Source of the DNA: Streptomyces fradiae ATCC 10745 = DSM 40063
Lineage (GTDB): Bacteria; Actinomycetota; Actinomycetes; Streptomycetales; Streptomycetaceae
Length of the DNA stretch: 64,000 bases
Assembly (NCBI RefSeq): GCF_008704425.1
Contig: NZ_CP023696.1
Location: 4,690,501-4,754,500, forward strand
Direction of reading: 5' to 3'
Each line of letters begins with the position of its first letter. Within the stretch, counting starts at the first letter, position 1. The translations under genes and the position numbers were made by a program. The notes under the pieces were generated by a model that was given only the letters and a program-made list of their open reading frames with translations, was not told the origin of the DNA and did no database searches. This document shows, one piece after another, positions 26,251 to 35,308 of this stretch.

Positions 26251-27227
26251 GCCCCAGGCTCCGGCCGCCCCGGCCCTCCGGCCCCGGACGTCCCCGGCCG
26301 CCCCGGCGCCCCCGGCCGCCCGGACCCCCCGCCCCCCGACGCCCCCGGCACCGGCCCCGCCCCCTCGTCGGCGGCCAGCGGGGCCAGCAGGTCGCCGTAC
26401 CGCCCCAGGCGGGGGCCGAGGTCGCCCAGCAGGAACATCAGCTGCCCCGGATCGCGGCACCCCTCGACCTCCTCCCAGGTGACCGGCGTCGACACGGCCG
26501 GGAGGCGGCGGGCGCGCAGGGTGTAGGGGGCGGCCGTGGTCTTCGCGGCGGTGTTCTGGCTGTGGTCCACGAAGACCTTGCCGGGCCGCAGCGCCTTCGC
26601 CATCCGGTGCACGACGTGCTTCGGGTGCTCGGCCTCCGCCTCGACGGCGAGCCCGCGGGCGTACGCGGACACCTCCTCCGACGGGGTCGGCTCGACCGGC
26701 ACGTACAGGTGCAGGCCCTTCGCGCCGGAGGTCTTGGCGTACGCGGTGAGCCCGTCCTCGGCGAGCCGTTCCCGCAGCCACAGGGCGACCCGGCAGCACT
26801 CGACCACGGTGGCGGGCGGGCCGGGGTCCAGGTCGAGGACGAGCCGGTCGGCGACGGCCGGGGCCGCCGCCCGCCACTGCGGGGTGTGGAACTCCACGAC
26901 CAGGTTGGCCGCCCACATCAGCGAGGCCAGCCCGTCGACGACGACCTGGCGGGCGCGCGGGTCCTCCGAGCGGGGAACGGGCGCGGTCCTCACCCAGTCG
27001 GGGGTGCCGGGCGGCGGGTTCTTGGTGAAGAAGAGCTGCCCGTCGGGGCCGTCGGGATAGCGCAGGAACGACAGCGGCCGGTCGCGCAGGTGCGGCAGCA
27101 GCGCCTCGGCCACGGTCGCGTAGTAGTGCAGGATCTCGCCCTTGGTGGTGCTGGTGGCCGGGTGGATGACCTTGTCCAGGTTGCTGAGCGCGAGGCGCCG
27201 CCCCTCCACCTCCGTGATCGGCGTCAT
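26241..27227 (-). CDS. LigD-type DNA polymerase/primase domain protein
   Basis: A 328-aa protein of the archaeo-eukaryotic primase superfamily. It shows the PolDom pattern: LSNLDKVIHP start, FFTKNPPPGTPDW, the catalytic DLDPGP (metal-binding Asp pair), AYAKTSGAKGLHLYVP, and FVDHSQN. PolDom fills gaps and adds ribonucleotides at breaks during NHEJ. The last 40 residues are a Gly/Pro/Arg-rich tail that ends in a repeat array. It starts at ATG 27227, only 41 nt from the divergent ku start, the usual NHEJ layout in Streptomyces. Confidence 0.92.
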   Translation of the reverse strand: MTPITEVEGRRLALSNLDKVIHPATSTTKGEILHYYATVAEALLPHLRDRPLSFLRYPDGPDGQLFFTKNPPPGTPDWVRTAPVPRSEDPRARQVVVDGLASLMWAANLVVEFHTPQWRAAAPAVADRLVLDLDPGPPATVVECCRVALWLRERLAEDGLTAYAKTSGAKGLHLYVPVEPTPSEEVSAYARGLAVEAEAEHPKHVVHRMAKALRPGKVFVDHSQNTAAKTTAAPYTLRARRLPAVSTPVTWEEVEGCRDPGQLMFLLGDLGPRLGRYGDLLAPLAADEGAGPVPGASGGGGSGRPGAPGRPGTSGAGGPGRPEPGARS

Positions 27228-27268
27228 AAGATGAGAATCCCATGATTCCGGTACGAAAGGGACGAACC
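27228..27268. promoter_or_regulatory. Compact divergent ligD-polymerase/ku control region with a small palindrome
   Basis: Only 41 nt separate the two divergent starts. It contains GAATC (27235-27239) and GATTC (27244-27248), a perfect 5-bp inverted repeat with a 4-nt spacer, in a locally AT-rich stretch. Either overlapping promoters or leaderless transcripts are expected here. A short regulator site is possible but unproven. Confidence 0.4.
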
Positions 27269-28501
27269 GTGCGATCCATCTGGAACGGCGCGATCTCCTT
27301 CGGGCTGGTCAGCATCCCCATCAAGCTGGTGAACGCGACCGAGAACCGCTCCGTCTCCTTCCGCCAGATCCACACCGCCGACGGCGGCCGCGTCCGGTAC
27401 CGCAAGGTGTGCGAGCTGGACGGCGAGGAGCTCCCGTCCGCCGAGATCGGCAAGGCGTACGAGGAGGCCGACGGGACGATGATCCCGATCACCGACGAGG
27501 ACCTGGCCGCGCTGCCGCTGCCCACGGCCAAGACGATCGAGATCGTCGCCTTCGTGCCGGCGTCGGAGATCGACCCGCTCCAGCTCGACGCCGCCTACTA
27601 CCTGGCGGCGAGCGGGGTGCCCGCGGCGAAGCCGTACACGCTGCTGCGCGAGGCCCTGAAGCGCAGCGAGCGGGTGGCCATCGCCAAGTTCGCGCTGCGC
27701 GGGCGGGAGCGGCTCGGCATGCTGCGGGTGGTGGACGACGTGATCGCCATGCACGGTCTGCTGTGGCCGGACGAGATCCGGCAGCCGGAAGGGGTCGCGC
27801 CCGACACCGCCGTCACGGTCCGGGACGCCGAGCTGGACCTCGCGGACGCGCTGATGGACACGCTCGGCGAGGTCGACATCAGCACCCTCCACGACGACTA
27901 CCGGGAGGCGGTCGAGGAGCTGATCGCCGCCAAGGCTGAGGGCGCCGTCGAGGCGCCCGCCGAGGCGAAGCCGGAGCGGGGCGCGCAGGTCATCGACCTG
28001 ATGGCGGCGCTGGAGAGCAGCGTACGGGCGGCCCGCGAGGCCCGTGGCGAGGAAGCGGCCGGCGAGGAGGCCACCGGTCGGGCGGCCCGGGAGCCGGCCG
28101 GGGACCAGGCCGGGCGGGCGGCCGGGGAGGCCGCGGAGGCCGAAGGGGGCGAGGAGGGCGCCGGCGGGGCGGCGTCCGTCACGGAGCTGCGCCGCCGTAC
28201 GCCGCCGAAGGCCCCGGCCGCGCCCAAGGCGAGCGGCGGCCGGAAGTCCACGGCCCGCACCGCCGCGAGGACGGCCGACGCGGCACCGGCGCGCAAGTCC
28301 ACGGCGAAGAAGACCGCCGCGAAGAAGGCCGCCGCCAAGAAGACGGCGGCGAGGACCACGGCCGGGACGGCCGCGAAGTCCGCGTCCAAGGCGTCCGCGA
28401 AGGGGGAGGGCAAGAAGGCCGCAGCCGCCCGCGGGACGTCGTCGGGCGCCACGGGGAAGACCGCCGCGAAGAAGTCCACCCCGCGCAGGAAGTCCGCCTG
28501 A
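27269..28501 (+). CDS. ku: DNA end-binding protein Ku (NHEJ) with a lysine-rich tail
   Basis: A 410-aa Ku homologue. The core domain (residues 1-230) begins RSIWNGAISFGLVSIPIKL and contains the conserved ring-forming beta-barrel segments. The extension from about 250 on is Ala/Glu-rich, then Lys/Ala-rich with AAKKTAAKK repeats like histone H1. Such tails let actinobacterial Ku bind DNA internally. Ku recruits the ligase and polymerase to double-strand breaks. GTG 27269 gives the family-standard N-terminus and is preceded by AAAGGGA; ATG 27242 would add nine residues. Confidence 0.93.
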   Translation: MRSIWNGAISFGLVSIPIKLVNATENRSVSFRQIHTADGGRVRYRKVCELDGEELPSAEIGKAYEEADGTMIPITDEDLAALPLPTAKTIEIVAFVPASEIDPLQLDAAYYLAASGVPAAKPYTLLREALKRSERVAIAKFALRGRERLGMLRVVDDVIAMHGLLWPDEIRQPEGVAPDTAVTVRDAELDLADALMDTLGEVDISTLHDDYREAVEELIAAKAEGAVEAPAEAKPERGAQVIDLMAALESSVRAAREARGEEAAGEEATGRAAREPAGDQAGRAAGEAAEAEGGEEGAGGAASVTELRRRTPPKAPAAPKASGGRKSTARTAARTADAAPARKSTAKKTAAKKAAAKKTAARTTAGTAAKSASKASAKGEGKKAAAARGTSSGATGKTAAKKSTPRRKSA

Positions 28502-28557
28502 CGGCCCGGCGGCGCGGGCGCCGCGCGATCCGCGCCCCCGCCGTCACCGCGCGGCCC

Positions 28558-28875
28558 TCAGTCCGCCGCCCGCGGCGCCGGAGTGCCCCGCGAGACGCGG
28601 ACCCGGCCGCCCCCGTAGTCGGGGACCAGCTCCACCTGCACGTGATGGGTGGTCTGCCGGTCGACCTGACCGCCCATCTCGGCCGTGACCACACCGATGT
28701 TCAGTCCGCCGCGCCCCGACGCCGAGCGGTGCACCTGCACCGTGAACTCCACGTTCACCCGCTCCACGGTGAAGCCCAGCGGGCGCCCCTGCGCGTCGGC
28801 GCGGGCCTTCTCCAGCTCCCCCCGGATCTGCCGCACCACTTCCGCGAGTTCCACGAAGCCCTGTTCGTCCGCCAT
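28558..28875 (-). CDS. Trypco2-like (trypsin-co-occurring domain 2) small protein
   Basis: A 105-aa protein. The N-terminal helix (about 7-27) is followed by a beta-rich part with LGFTVERVNVEFTVQVHRSA and GGLNIGVVTAE. This matches the small domain named for co-occurring with trypsin-like proteases in predicted NTP-dependent conflict systems. It diverges from exactly such a protease gene, with 83 nt between the starts, supporting the call. No signal peptide or membrane segment. It may be a partner, substrate or inhibitor of the protease; the biochemical role is not known. Confidence 0.75.
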   Translation of the reverse strand: MADEQGFVELAEVVRQIRGELEKARADAQGRPLGFTVERVNVEFTVQVHRSASGRGGLNIGVVTAEMGGQVDRQTTHHVQVELVPDYGGGRVRVSRGTPAPRAAD

Positions 28876-28945
28876 CGCCGCACGCCCCCCGTGTCGTGGT
28901 CGAGTCTTCCGATCGCCAAGTATGGGGCAGAAACGCCCTCGCGCG

Positions 28946-28951
28946 TATAGT
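28946..28951 (+). promoter_or_regulatory. Likely -10 box (TATAGT) for a leaderless protease transcript
   Basis: TATAGT lies 7 nt before the ATG at 28959, with no Shine-Dalgarno sequence between. That spacing is typical of leaderless Streptomyces mRNAs whose transcription start is the A of the start codon. No strong -35 was found. Confidence 0.5.
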
Positions 28952-28958
28952 GCCGACC

Positions 28959-31142
28959 ATGGTGGCCGACGGGGGTATCAGCGCCAGTCCTTCCGCTTTT
29001 CCAGGTTCTTCGACTCCTTCCGGTGCCGCGGTGTCTTCCGCTCCTTCGAGTGCCGCGCACCTCTCCCTGAGGACCCCGCTGTGGGCGGTCCGCATCCGGC
29101 GGGGCGACGGCGAGATCGCCGGTGCCGGCGTCCTGCTGAGCCGCGACCGGGTCCTCACCTGCGCCCATGTCGTCACGCCCGGCGAGCCGGTCACCGCCGA
29201 GTTCGTCGGGGCGGCCGGGGGCCGGGCGCCCGGCGGCCGGGTGCCCGCCGTCACCGCGCGGGTCGACGAGGGGGCGTACGTCCCCGAGGCCCTCGACACG
29301 GACCAGGACCCGCGCGGCGACGTCGCCCTCCTGCGGCTGGACCGCCCCCGGCCCGCCCGCGAACCGGTCACCCTGCACCGGCTGTCCGCCCCGAACCGCA
29401 CGGTCCGGATGTACGGCTTCCCGCACGAGTACAACGGCGGCGTCTGGTTCCGCGCCACCATCGTCGGAGGCTGGGGACGGGACGGGCAGGTCCAGCTCGT
29501 CCCGGCCACCCCCGGCGAAGTGGCCGCCCCCGGGTGCAGCGGCGCCGGGGTCGTGGACGACCGGACCGGGGCGGTCATCGGCATCGTCCTCACCAGCGTG
29601 ACGGACCGCCTCGGCAACGCCTTCTCGTCCATGAGCCCCGCCGAGACCATCGTCCAGCACCTCCCGCAGGTCGCCGCGTGGACGCGGGGCCGCACCGCCG
29701 TCGACGACCGGCTCCGCTCCCGCACCGGCTCCGGCGGTGGCCGCCCGTCCCTGGACCAGCCGTTCGCGCTGCGGCTCGCCGCCTGGCTGCGCGGCGACGG
29801 CGACCAGGTGAAGATCAGCGTCGTACGCCCCGGTGACCAGATCCGCGCCGAGACCCTGCGCCGCGCCATCACCCTCGCCGACCGCGAGTTACGCACCGCG
29901 GACTCCGTCGGCCGGGCGGCCCTGGACGCGCCCGGCACCGTCCCCTCCGCCGGCGGCCACGACCTGGCCCTCGACGTCACCGGCGCCACCGCCGCCGACA
30001 CCGCCGAACGCGTCGCGGAGCGCATGGGCCTGTGGCAGCACCCCGCCGGCCCCGCCGTCGAACGGATCAGGACCGGCGGCGCCGCCCTCACCCTGGTCGT
30101 CGTCGGCGTCGACCGGGCAGCCGACCCGCCCGCCCTCCTCGACCTCCTCGCCGTCCTGCGCCGGGGCGGCAGCCGTCTCCTCCTCGTCTTCCGCGAACCG
30201 GGCCCCCTGTACGAGCGCGCCCGCGCCGAACTGGTCGACGGCCCGGACCGGGAGCGCCGGGAGCGCCTCGTGGCCCGCCTCCGCGAGCTCACCGGCCCGC
30301 TCGCCGCGTCCCTGGGCGACGCGATGGCGGCCGTACGGGCCGACGACCCGAAGCAGGTGCACGACGCCCTCTACCGGGCGGGCCTCGCCCTCCACCTGCT
30401 GACGGGCACGCAGCAGCCGCGGGAGCGGTCGGGCCACGGGGCCGCCGGGACCCCCGCCGCCCCGGCGCCGCCTCCCCACCCGCCGTCCCCCGGCGCCCCG
30501 GCACAGGAGCCGCCCGCCCGGCCCCTCTCCGCCCCGGCCGCTCCCTCGGCCCCATCCGGTCCGGCGGCCCCGGCCGGTCCGGCCGCGCCCGCCCAGGCCC
30601 CCACCGCGGCTCCGGCCTCCTCCGCACCGGTCGACCTGGCCGCGTACGAGCGGCTCGCCGACCGGCTCGAAACCCGCCTGCGCGCCGCCGCCGACCGCCT
30701 CGACGCCCTGCGCCGCCGCCGCGCCGAACTGGCCGGCCGGCTCGACGGGTACCACGCGCTCCACCGCAGCCTCACCGAGGGCGCCGAGGACCTGGACGTC
30801 GACGCCCTCCACCGGCGCGCCCACCGCTTGCTGCGCACCCGCCCGTGCGACGTGCCCGCGGCGGAGGAGGCCGTCGCGGCCTACACCGACCTGGTCGAAC
30901 GCGCCGACAGCTCCCGGCGCGACCGCGCCGCACGAGACGGGCGCGGACGCGAACACCCCACACGGGACCGCCCCGCAGGGGACGGGCACGGACAGGACCA
31001 GCACGGACAGGACCGTCCCGCACAGGACCGCTCCGCACGGGACCGGCACGGACAGCCCGCCCGGCACGAGCAGCCCGCACAGCCCGCACAGCCCGCCGGA
31101 GAAGAGCAGCGGCAGCGTGGAGGAGGTGGCGCACCGTCATGA
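28959..31142 (+). CDS. Cytosolic trypsin-like serine protease with effector and coiled-coil regions
   Basis: A 727-aa protein. The trypsin-like domain (about 36-235) has the full triad: His70 (TCAHV), Asp121 (DVALLRL), Ser194 (GCSGAG). An alpha/beta middle domain (about 255-480) follows, then a Pro/Ala linker (about 485-560), a predicted coiled coil (about 560-615) and a Gln/Asp/Arg low-complexity tail. No signal peptide or TM is seen, so it acts inside the cell. Leu codon 29889-29891 is TTA, the rare bldA-dependent codon. ATG 28959 is chosen over an upstream in-frame start because of the -10 box. The stop overlaps the kinase ATG. Confidence 0.82.
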   Translation: MVADGGISASPSAFPGSSTPSGAAVSSAPSSAAHLSLRTPLWAVRIRRGDGEIAGAGVLLSRDRVLTCAHVVTPGEPVTAEFVGAAGGRAPGGRVPAVTARVDEGAYVPEALDTDQDPRGDVALLRLDRPRPAREPVTLHRLSAPNRTVRMYGFPHEYNGGVWFRATIVGGWGRDGQVQLVPATPGEVAAPGCSGAGVVDDRTGAVIGIVLTSVTDRLGNAFSSMSPAETIVQHLPQVAAWTRGRTAVDDRLRSRTGSGGGRPSLDQPFALRLAAWLRGDGDQVKISVVRPGDQIRAETLRRAITLADRELRTADSVGRAALDAPGTVPSAGGHDLALDVTGATAADTAERVAERMGLWQHPAGPAVERIRTGGAALTLVVVGVDRAADPPALLDLLAVLRRGGSRLLLVFREPGPLYERARAELVDGPDRERRERLVARLRELTGPLAASLGDAMAAVRADDPKQVHDALYRAGLALHLLTGTQQPRERSGHGAAGTPAAPAPPPHPPSPGAPAQEPPARPLSAPAAPSAPSGPAAPAGPAAPAQAPTAAPASSAPVDLAAYERLADRLETRLRAAADRLDALRRRRAELAGRLDGYHALHRSLTEGAEDLDVDALHRRAHRLLRTRPCDVPAAEEAVAAYTDLVERADSSRRDRAARDGRGREHPTRDRPAGDGHGQDQHGQDRPAQDRSARDRHGQPARHEQPAQPAQPAGEEQRQRGGGGAPS

Positions 31143-33538
31143 CGGCATCCGCCAGGCCCTGCACCCGACCCGGCTGCACCGGCACGCTGATGGCAACCGG
31201 CTTCTGCGGCACCTGCCACCGGCTGCCCCCGGCCCCCGGCTCCGCCCCGGCGGCCGGCCCCCCGGCCGCCGCCGCGACCCTCCCCGCCTCCACACCGGGC
31301 CCCGCCCCGGCCGCCCCCGCGGCCGCACCCGCCCACGGCCCCGCCCCCGCCCCCTCCGCGCGCCGTCCGGCCGGGGCGGCCCCCGCCCTCCTCGACCACG
31401 ACGGCCTCGTCCTCCTCCCGCACCTCGAAGCCCCGGACCCCGGCGTGGCCGCCAGCCCCACCGCCCGGCCGCCCACCGGCGGCCGGCGCTGCGGCTACGA
31501 GAACTGCACGGGCGTCATCGGCGTCGCCTATGACGGGGCCCCCGCCCCCGACCGGGGCTTCTGCCCCGAGTGCGGGCACCCGTACTCCTTCGAGCCCCGG
31601 CTGCGCCCCGGCGACACGATCGGCGGCCACTACCGGGTGCTCGGCTACCTGGCGGTGGGCGGGCTCGGCTGGGTCTACCTCGCCGAGGACACCAAGGTCC
31701 CCGACCACCTCGTCGTCCTCAAGGGCCTCATCAACAGCGGAGACGCCGTCGCCCGCCGCTCCGCCGTCGAGGAGCGCCGCTCCCTCACCACGCTCCACCA
31801 CCGCGACATCGTCCGGATCATCACCCACGTCCAGCACCGGGCGCCCGGCGACGACGAGCCGACCGGCTACATCGTCATGGAGTACATCGCGGGCCGCTCC
31901 CTGGCCTGGCTCCGGTACGCCTCCGACGAGGAACTGACCGCCGCCTTCGGCCGCCCCTTCGGCATCGACCACGTGATCACCTACGGCTGCAAGATCCTCG
32001 GCGCGCTGGAGTACCTCCACGACCAGGGCCTCCTGTACTGCGACATGAAGCCCGAGAACGTCATCCACTACGGCCGCGACATCAAGGTCATCGACCTCGG
32101 CGCCATCCGCCGCGTCGACGACCGCACGTCCGGCCTCGTCTACACCCGCGACTACGCCCCGCCCCGGAGTGAGCGCGAGCAGCGCGGCTTCCACGTCGAC
32201 ACCGACCTCTACACGGTCGGCCGCACCCTCCAGGTCCTCGCCGCCCGCGCCGAACCGGCCTCCGGCCTCGCCGCCCGCTCCTTCGAGGCGCTGATCCGCC
32301 GCGCGACCCACCCGGACCCGGCCGCCCGGTTCACCTCGGCCGCCGAGATGTCCCGCCAGCTGTGGGAGGTGCTGCGCGAGCAGCAGGCGCTGAAGGGGCA
32401 CGAGCCGTACCCGGAGCGCTCCACCCGCTTCGCGCCCACCGCCGCGCTGTTCGGCGCCGCGCTCGGCAGCGTGCCCGAAGCCGACCGGTGGGCGGGCGCC
32501 GACACCGACGCGCCCCGCCCCCTGCCCGTGGCCGCACCGGGCCCGCGGGAGGTCGTGTCGGGCCTGCCCGTGCCGATCCCCGACCCGGACGACCCGGCCG
32601 CCGCCCTGCTCGCCGGGCTCGCCGCGCACAGCCCCGAGCGGGTCGCCGGGCAGGCCGCGCGCGATCCGGCGCTGGGCACCGTGGAGGCGGCGCTGTGGCT
32701 GTGCCGCGCGTTCGCGCACCGGGGCGATCCGGACGGGGCCGGGACGTGGCTGGACGAGGCCGCGCGGCGGGGCGCGGGCGCGTACGACTGGCGGCTGTCC
32801 TGGCACCGCGGCCTCGTCCGGCTGACGGAGGGCCACGTACGGTCCGCCGAGGAGGAGTTCGCCGCCGTGTACGCGGCGCTGCCGGGCGAGTGGGCGCCCA
32901 AGCTGGCGCTCGGCTACTGCGCCGAGTACCTGAACGCCGGCGCCGCGGGGGCGCGGGACTACTACGAGGCGGTCTGGCAGCGGGACCGTACGCAGGGCAG
33001 CGCGGCGTTCGGGCTGGCCCGGCTCCAGCTGCGGGGCGGCGACCGGGCGGCGGCCGTCGCCGTACTGGACGGGGTGCCCAGCACCTCCCGCCACCACGAC
33101 GCGGCCCGCGTCGCGGCCGTACGGGCCCTGGCCGGCCGCCTCCCGCACACCGGGACCACGCCGGGCGGGGCCGGGGGGCCGGGGGGCGGGCCGGGCGCCG
33201 GGGAGCTGCGGGAGGCCGCCGAACGGCTGGCGGCGCTCGCCCGCACCGGTGAGGACCGGGCCGCCCGCGAGCGGCTCCTCACCGAGGTGCGGGAGTGCGC
33301 GCTCGCCTGCCGGCCGCCCGGCGGCTGGGGCGCCGCCTTCCCGGCGGGCGAGGTGCTCGGCGAGGAGGACGACGTCACGGCGCTGAGCAGGCTGCTGTCC
33401 CGCTCGCTGCGGGGCCTCGCCGACGAGGTGCGCGACGGCGGCCTGCGGGACGACCTGCTCGACCGGTCGTACGCGGTCCTGCCGCCGCCGCGCCTGCGGC
33501 TCGTGGCGGCGGGCCGGCGTGGGAAGAGACAGGACTAG
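31139..33538 (+). CDS. PknG-like Ser/Thr protein kinase with N-terminal zinc motifs and TPR-like C-terminus
   Basis: A 799-aa soluble kinase. Two Cys clusters: C8/C13/C23/C26, and a rubredoxin-like set C118/C123/C142/C145 as in PknG. The kinase domain (about 163-410) has a Gly-rich loop (GYLAVGGLGWVY), Lys195 (VVLKGL), the catalytic loop YCDMKPENV (Asp302, HRD replaced as in PknG) and DLGA in place of DFG. The C-terminal third (about 450-780) is Ala-rich and helical, resembling the PknG TPR domain. PknG controls glutamate and 2-oxoglutarate metabolism in mycobacteria. The ATG overlaps the protease stop by 4 nt. Confidence 0.87.
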   Translation: MTASARPCTRPGCTGTLMATGFCGTCHRLPPAPGSAPAAGPPAAAATLPASTPGPAPAAPAAAPAHGPAPAPSARRPAGAAPALLDHDGLVLLPHLEAPDPGVAASPTARPPTGGRRCGYENCTGVIGVAYDGAPAPDRGFCPECGHPYSFEPRLRPGDTIGGHYRVLGYLAVGGLGWVYLAEDTKVPDHLVVLKGLINSGDAVARRSAVEERRSLTTLHHRDIVRIITHVQHRAPGDDEPTGYIVMEYIAGRSLAWLRYASDEELTAAFGRPFGIDHVITYGCKILGALEYLHDQGLLYCDMKPENVIHYGRDIKVIDLGAIRRVDDRTSGLVYTRDYAPPRSEREQRGFHVDTDLYTVGRTLQVLAARAEPASGLAARSFEALIRRATHPDPAARFTSAAEMSRQLWEVLREQQALKGHEPYPERSTRFAPTAALFGAALGSVPEADRWAGADTDAPRPLPVAAPGPREVVSGLPVPIPDPDDPAAALLAGLAAHSPERVAGQAARDPALGTVEAALWLCRAFAHRGDPDGAGTWLDEAARRGAGAYDWRLSWHRGLVRLTEGHVRSAEEEFAAVYAALPGEWAPKLALGYCAEYLNAGAAGARDYYEAVWQRDRTQGSAAFGLARLQLRGGDRAAAVAVLDGVPSTSRHHDAARVAAVRALAGRLPHTGTTPGGAGGPGGGPGAGELREAAERLAALARTGEDRAARERLLTEVRECALACRPPGGWGAAFPAGEVLGEEDDVTALSRLLSRSLRGLADEVRDGGLRDDLLDRSYAVLPPPRLRLVAAGRRGKRQD

Positions 33539-33571
33539 GGCGCACGCACGCGACGAGGGGGACGCGAGGAC

Positions 33572-35308
33572 ATGAGGCCGGAGAGCAGCGGGGGCGGCGC
33601 GGGGGGCGCCACGGCGGCCCTGGAGACCAGCCAGTCGAAGTACCTGTCGGCGAGCGGCGGCGAGCAGGAGATGCACGTCGTCCTGACCGTCCGCGTCGAG
33701 GGCACGGTCCCCACCCACCCCACAGACCCCACCCACCCCACCCATCCGGCGGACCCCACCGGCCACCCCGGCCGCGGCCCGCACGGTGACGACCGCCGCG
33801 GCCCGGACGCAGGCGACCGCCGGGCCCCGGACGGGGACGCCGTCCGGCACCCGGACGGGGACGCGATCCGGCACCCGGCGGGGGCCGGGCCCGGCGGCGC
33901 CCCGCTCCTGGCCCAGGTCCTCGTCGTGGACTGCTCCGGCTCCATGACCTGGCCGCAGGAGAAGTTCCGCGCCGCCCGCCAGGCCGCCGCGGCGGCCATC
34001 AGGATGCTGCCGGCCGGCACGCGGTTCGCCGTCGTCCAGGGCACCGAGGACGCCACGATGGTCTTCCCGGCCCACGAGGGCATGGCCGTCTCCTCCGCCG
34101 GGCAGCGCCGCCGCGCCGAGGCCGCCCTCCAGGGCCTCCCGGCCGGGGGCGGCACCTGCATCGGCGCCTGGCTGGACCTGGCCGGCCGGCTCCTCGCCGC
34201 GCAGGACGCGCCCATCGGCCACGTGCTGCTGCTGACCGACGGCAGGAACGAGCACGACCGCACCATGCCGCTCGACGCCGTACTGGACACCTGGGAAGGC
34301 CGGTTCGTGTGCGACGCCTGGGGCATCGGCGACGGCTGGGACGCCGGTGAGCTGCTGCGCGTCGCCCGCAGGCTGCACGGCAGCGTCGGAGCCGTACGGG
34401 AGGAGGCCGCGCTGCCCGGCGAGTACGAGAAGCTCACCGCCCGGCTGCTCACCAAGACCGTGCCCGAGCTGACCGTCGAGGTCACGCCCGCGCCGGGCAC
34501 CGCGATCCGGTACCTCAAGCAGGTGTTCCCCACCGAGGCCGACCTGGAGCCGGGCGGGCCGCCCGGACCGGACGGCGCGTACCGCTACACCACCCGCGCC
34601 TGGGGCGACGAGACCCGCCGCTACCACCTGTGCCTCACCGCCGACCCCACCGGGCGGCCCCGCGGCGAGGACCTGCAGCTGGCCGCCGTCGGGCTCGCCC
34701 GGCCCGCCGCCGGCCCGGCCATGGCCCCGACCGCCGTGCGGCTGCCGCCGCCGCGCGCCTGCGTCGTCCACTGGACGGAGGACCCGGCGCTCTCCCGGCA
34801 CACCGACACCCAGGTCGCCCACTTCCAGCTCTACGGCCGGTTCGGCCAGGCCGTCGCCGCCGCGGCCGCCGCCTACCGCCGGGGCGACCGGGAGGCCGCC
34901 GAGCGGCACCTCGGCGAGGGCGTCCGGCTCGCCCACGCCGTCGGCGCCACCCGGCCGCTCGCCGACTTCCGGCGGCTGGCCGACATCGAGGACGCGGCGG
35001 CCGGGCGGCTGCGGCTCAGACCCGACCTGGCCCCGATCGACTTCGAGCACCTGATCACGGCGAGCAGCCACAGCACGTACGGCCCCGAACCGGACGACCC
35101 CGCCCCGCCACCCGGCCTGCCGCCCCACCCGCCCGGCGGCGCGGGCACGGACCCCGCCACGGGCCCCGACCCGGGCCCCGGCACCGCGTTCAGCGCGACC
35201 GCCCCCGCCCCCGCCCTCACCCGGCCCTGCCCGGCCTGCGACGGGCGCGCACCGCTCACCGCCCGGTTCTGCCCCCGCTGCGGCCACGACCTGCGGGAGC
35301 GCCCGTGA
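33572..35308 (+). CDS. von Willebrand factor A domain protein with C-terminal zinc ribbon
   Basis: A 578-aa protein. A His/Pro/Asp-rich linker (about 45-110) precedes a vWA domain (about 110-290) with an intact MIDAS DCSGSMTWP (Asp120, Ser122, Ser124) and the GTCIGAW and LLLTDGRNEHD motifs. The following part (about 300-510) is a beta then helical domain seen with intracellular vWA proteins. The end holds a zinc ribbon (CPACDG and FCPRCG). No signal peptide, so it is cytosolic, perhaps a metal-dependent adaptor between kinase and membrane parts. It starts 33 nt after the kinase and overlaps the next gene by 4 nt. Confidence 0.85.
   Translation: MRPESSGGGAGGATAALETSQSKYLSASGGEQEMHVVLTVRVEGTVPTHPTDPTHPTHPADPTGHPGRGPHGDDRRGPDAGDRRAPDGDAVRHPDGDAIRHPAGAGPGGAPLLAQVLVVDCSGSMTWPQEKFRAARQAAAAAIRMLPAGTRFAVVQGTEDATMVFPAHEGMAVSSAGQRRRAEAALQGLPAGGGTCIGAWLDLAGRLLAAQDAPIGHVLLLTDGRNEHDRTMPLDAVLDTWEGRFVCDAWGIGDGWDAGELLRVARRLHGSVGAVREEAALPGEYEKLTARLLTKTVPELTVEVTPAPGTAIRYLKQVFPTEADLEPGGPPGPDGAYRYTTRAWGDETRRYHLCLTADPTGRPRGEDLQLAAVGLARPAAGPAMAPTAVRLPPPRACVVHWTEDPALSRHTDTQVAHFQLYGRFGQAVAAAAAAYRRGDREAAERHLGEGVRLAHAVGATRPLADFRRLADIEDAAAGRLRLRPDLAPIDFEHLITASSHSTYGPEPDDPAPPPGLPPHPPGGAGTDPATGPDPGPGTAFSATAPAPALTRPCPACDGRAPLTARFCPRCGHDLRERP

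Noticed and set aside
30881..35287. Minus-strand frame of about 1470 codons
   Set aside because: Antisense shadow of the protease-kinase-vWA genes; Gly/Arg/Val-rich without motifs.
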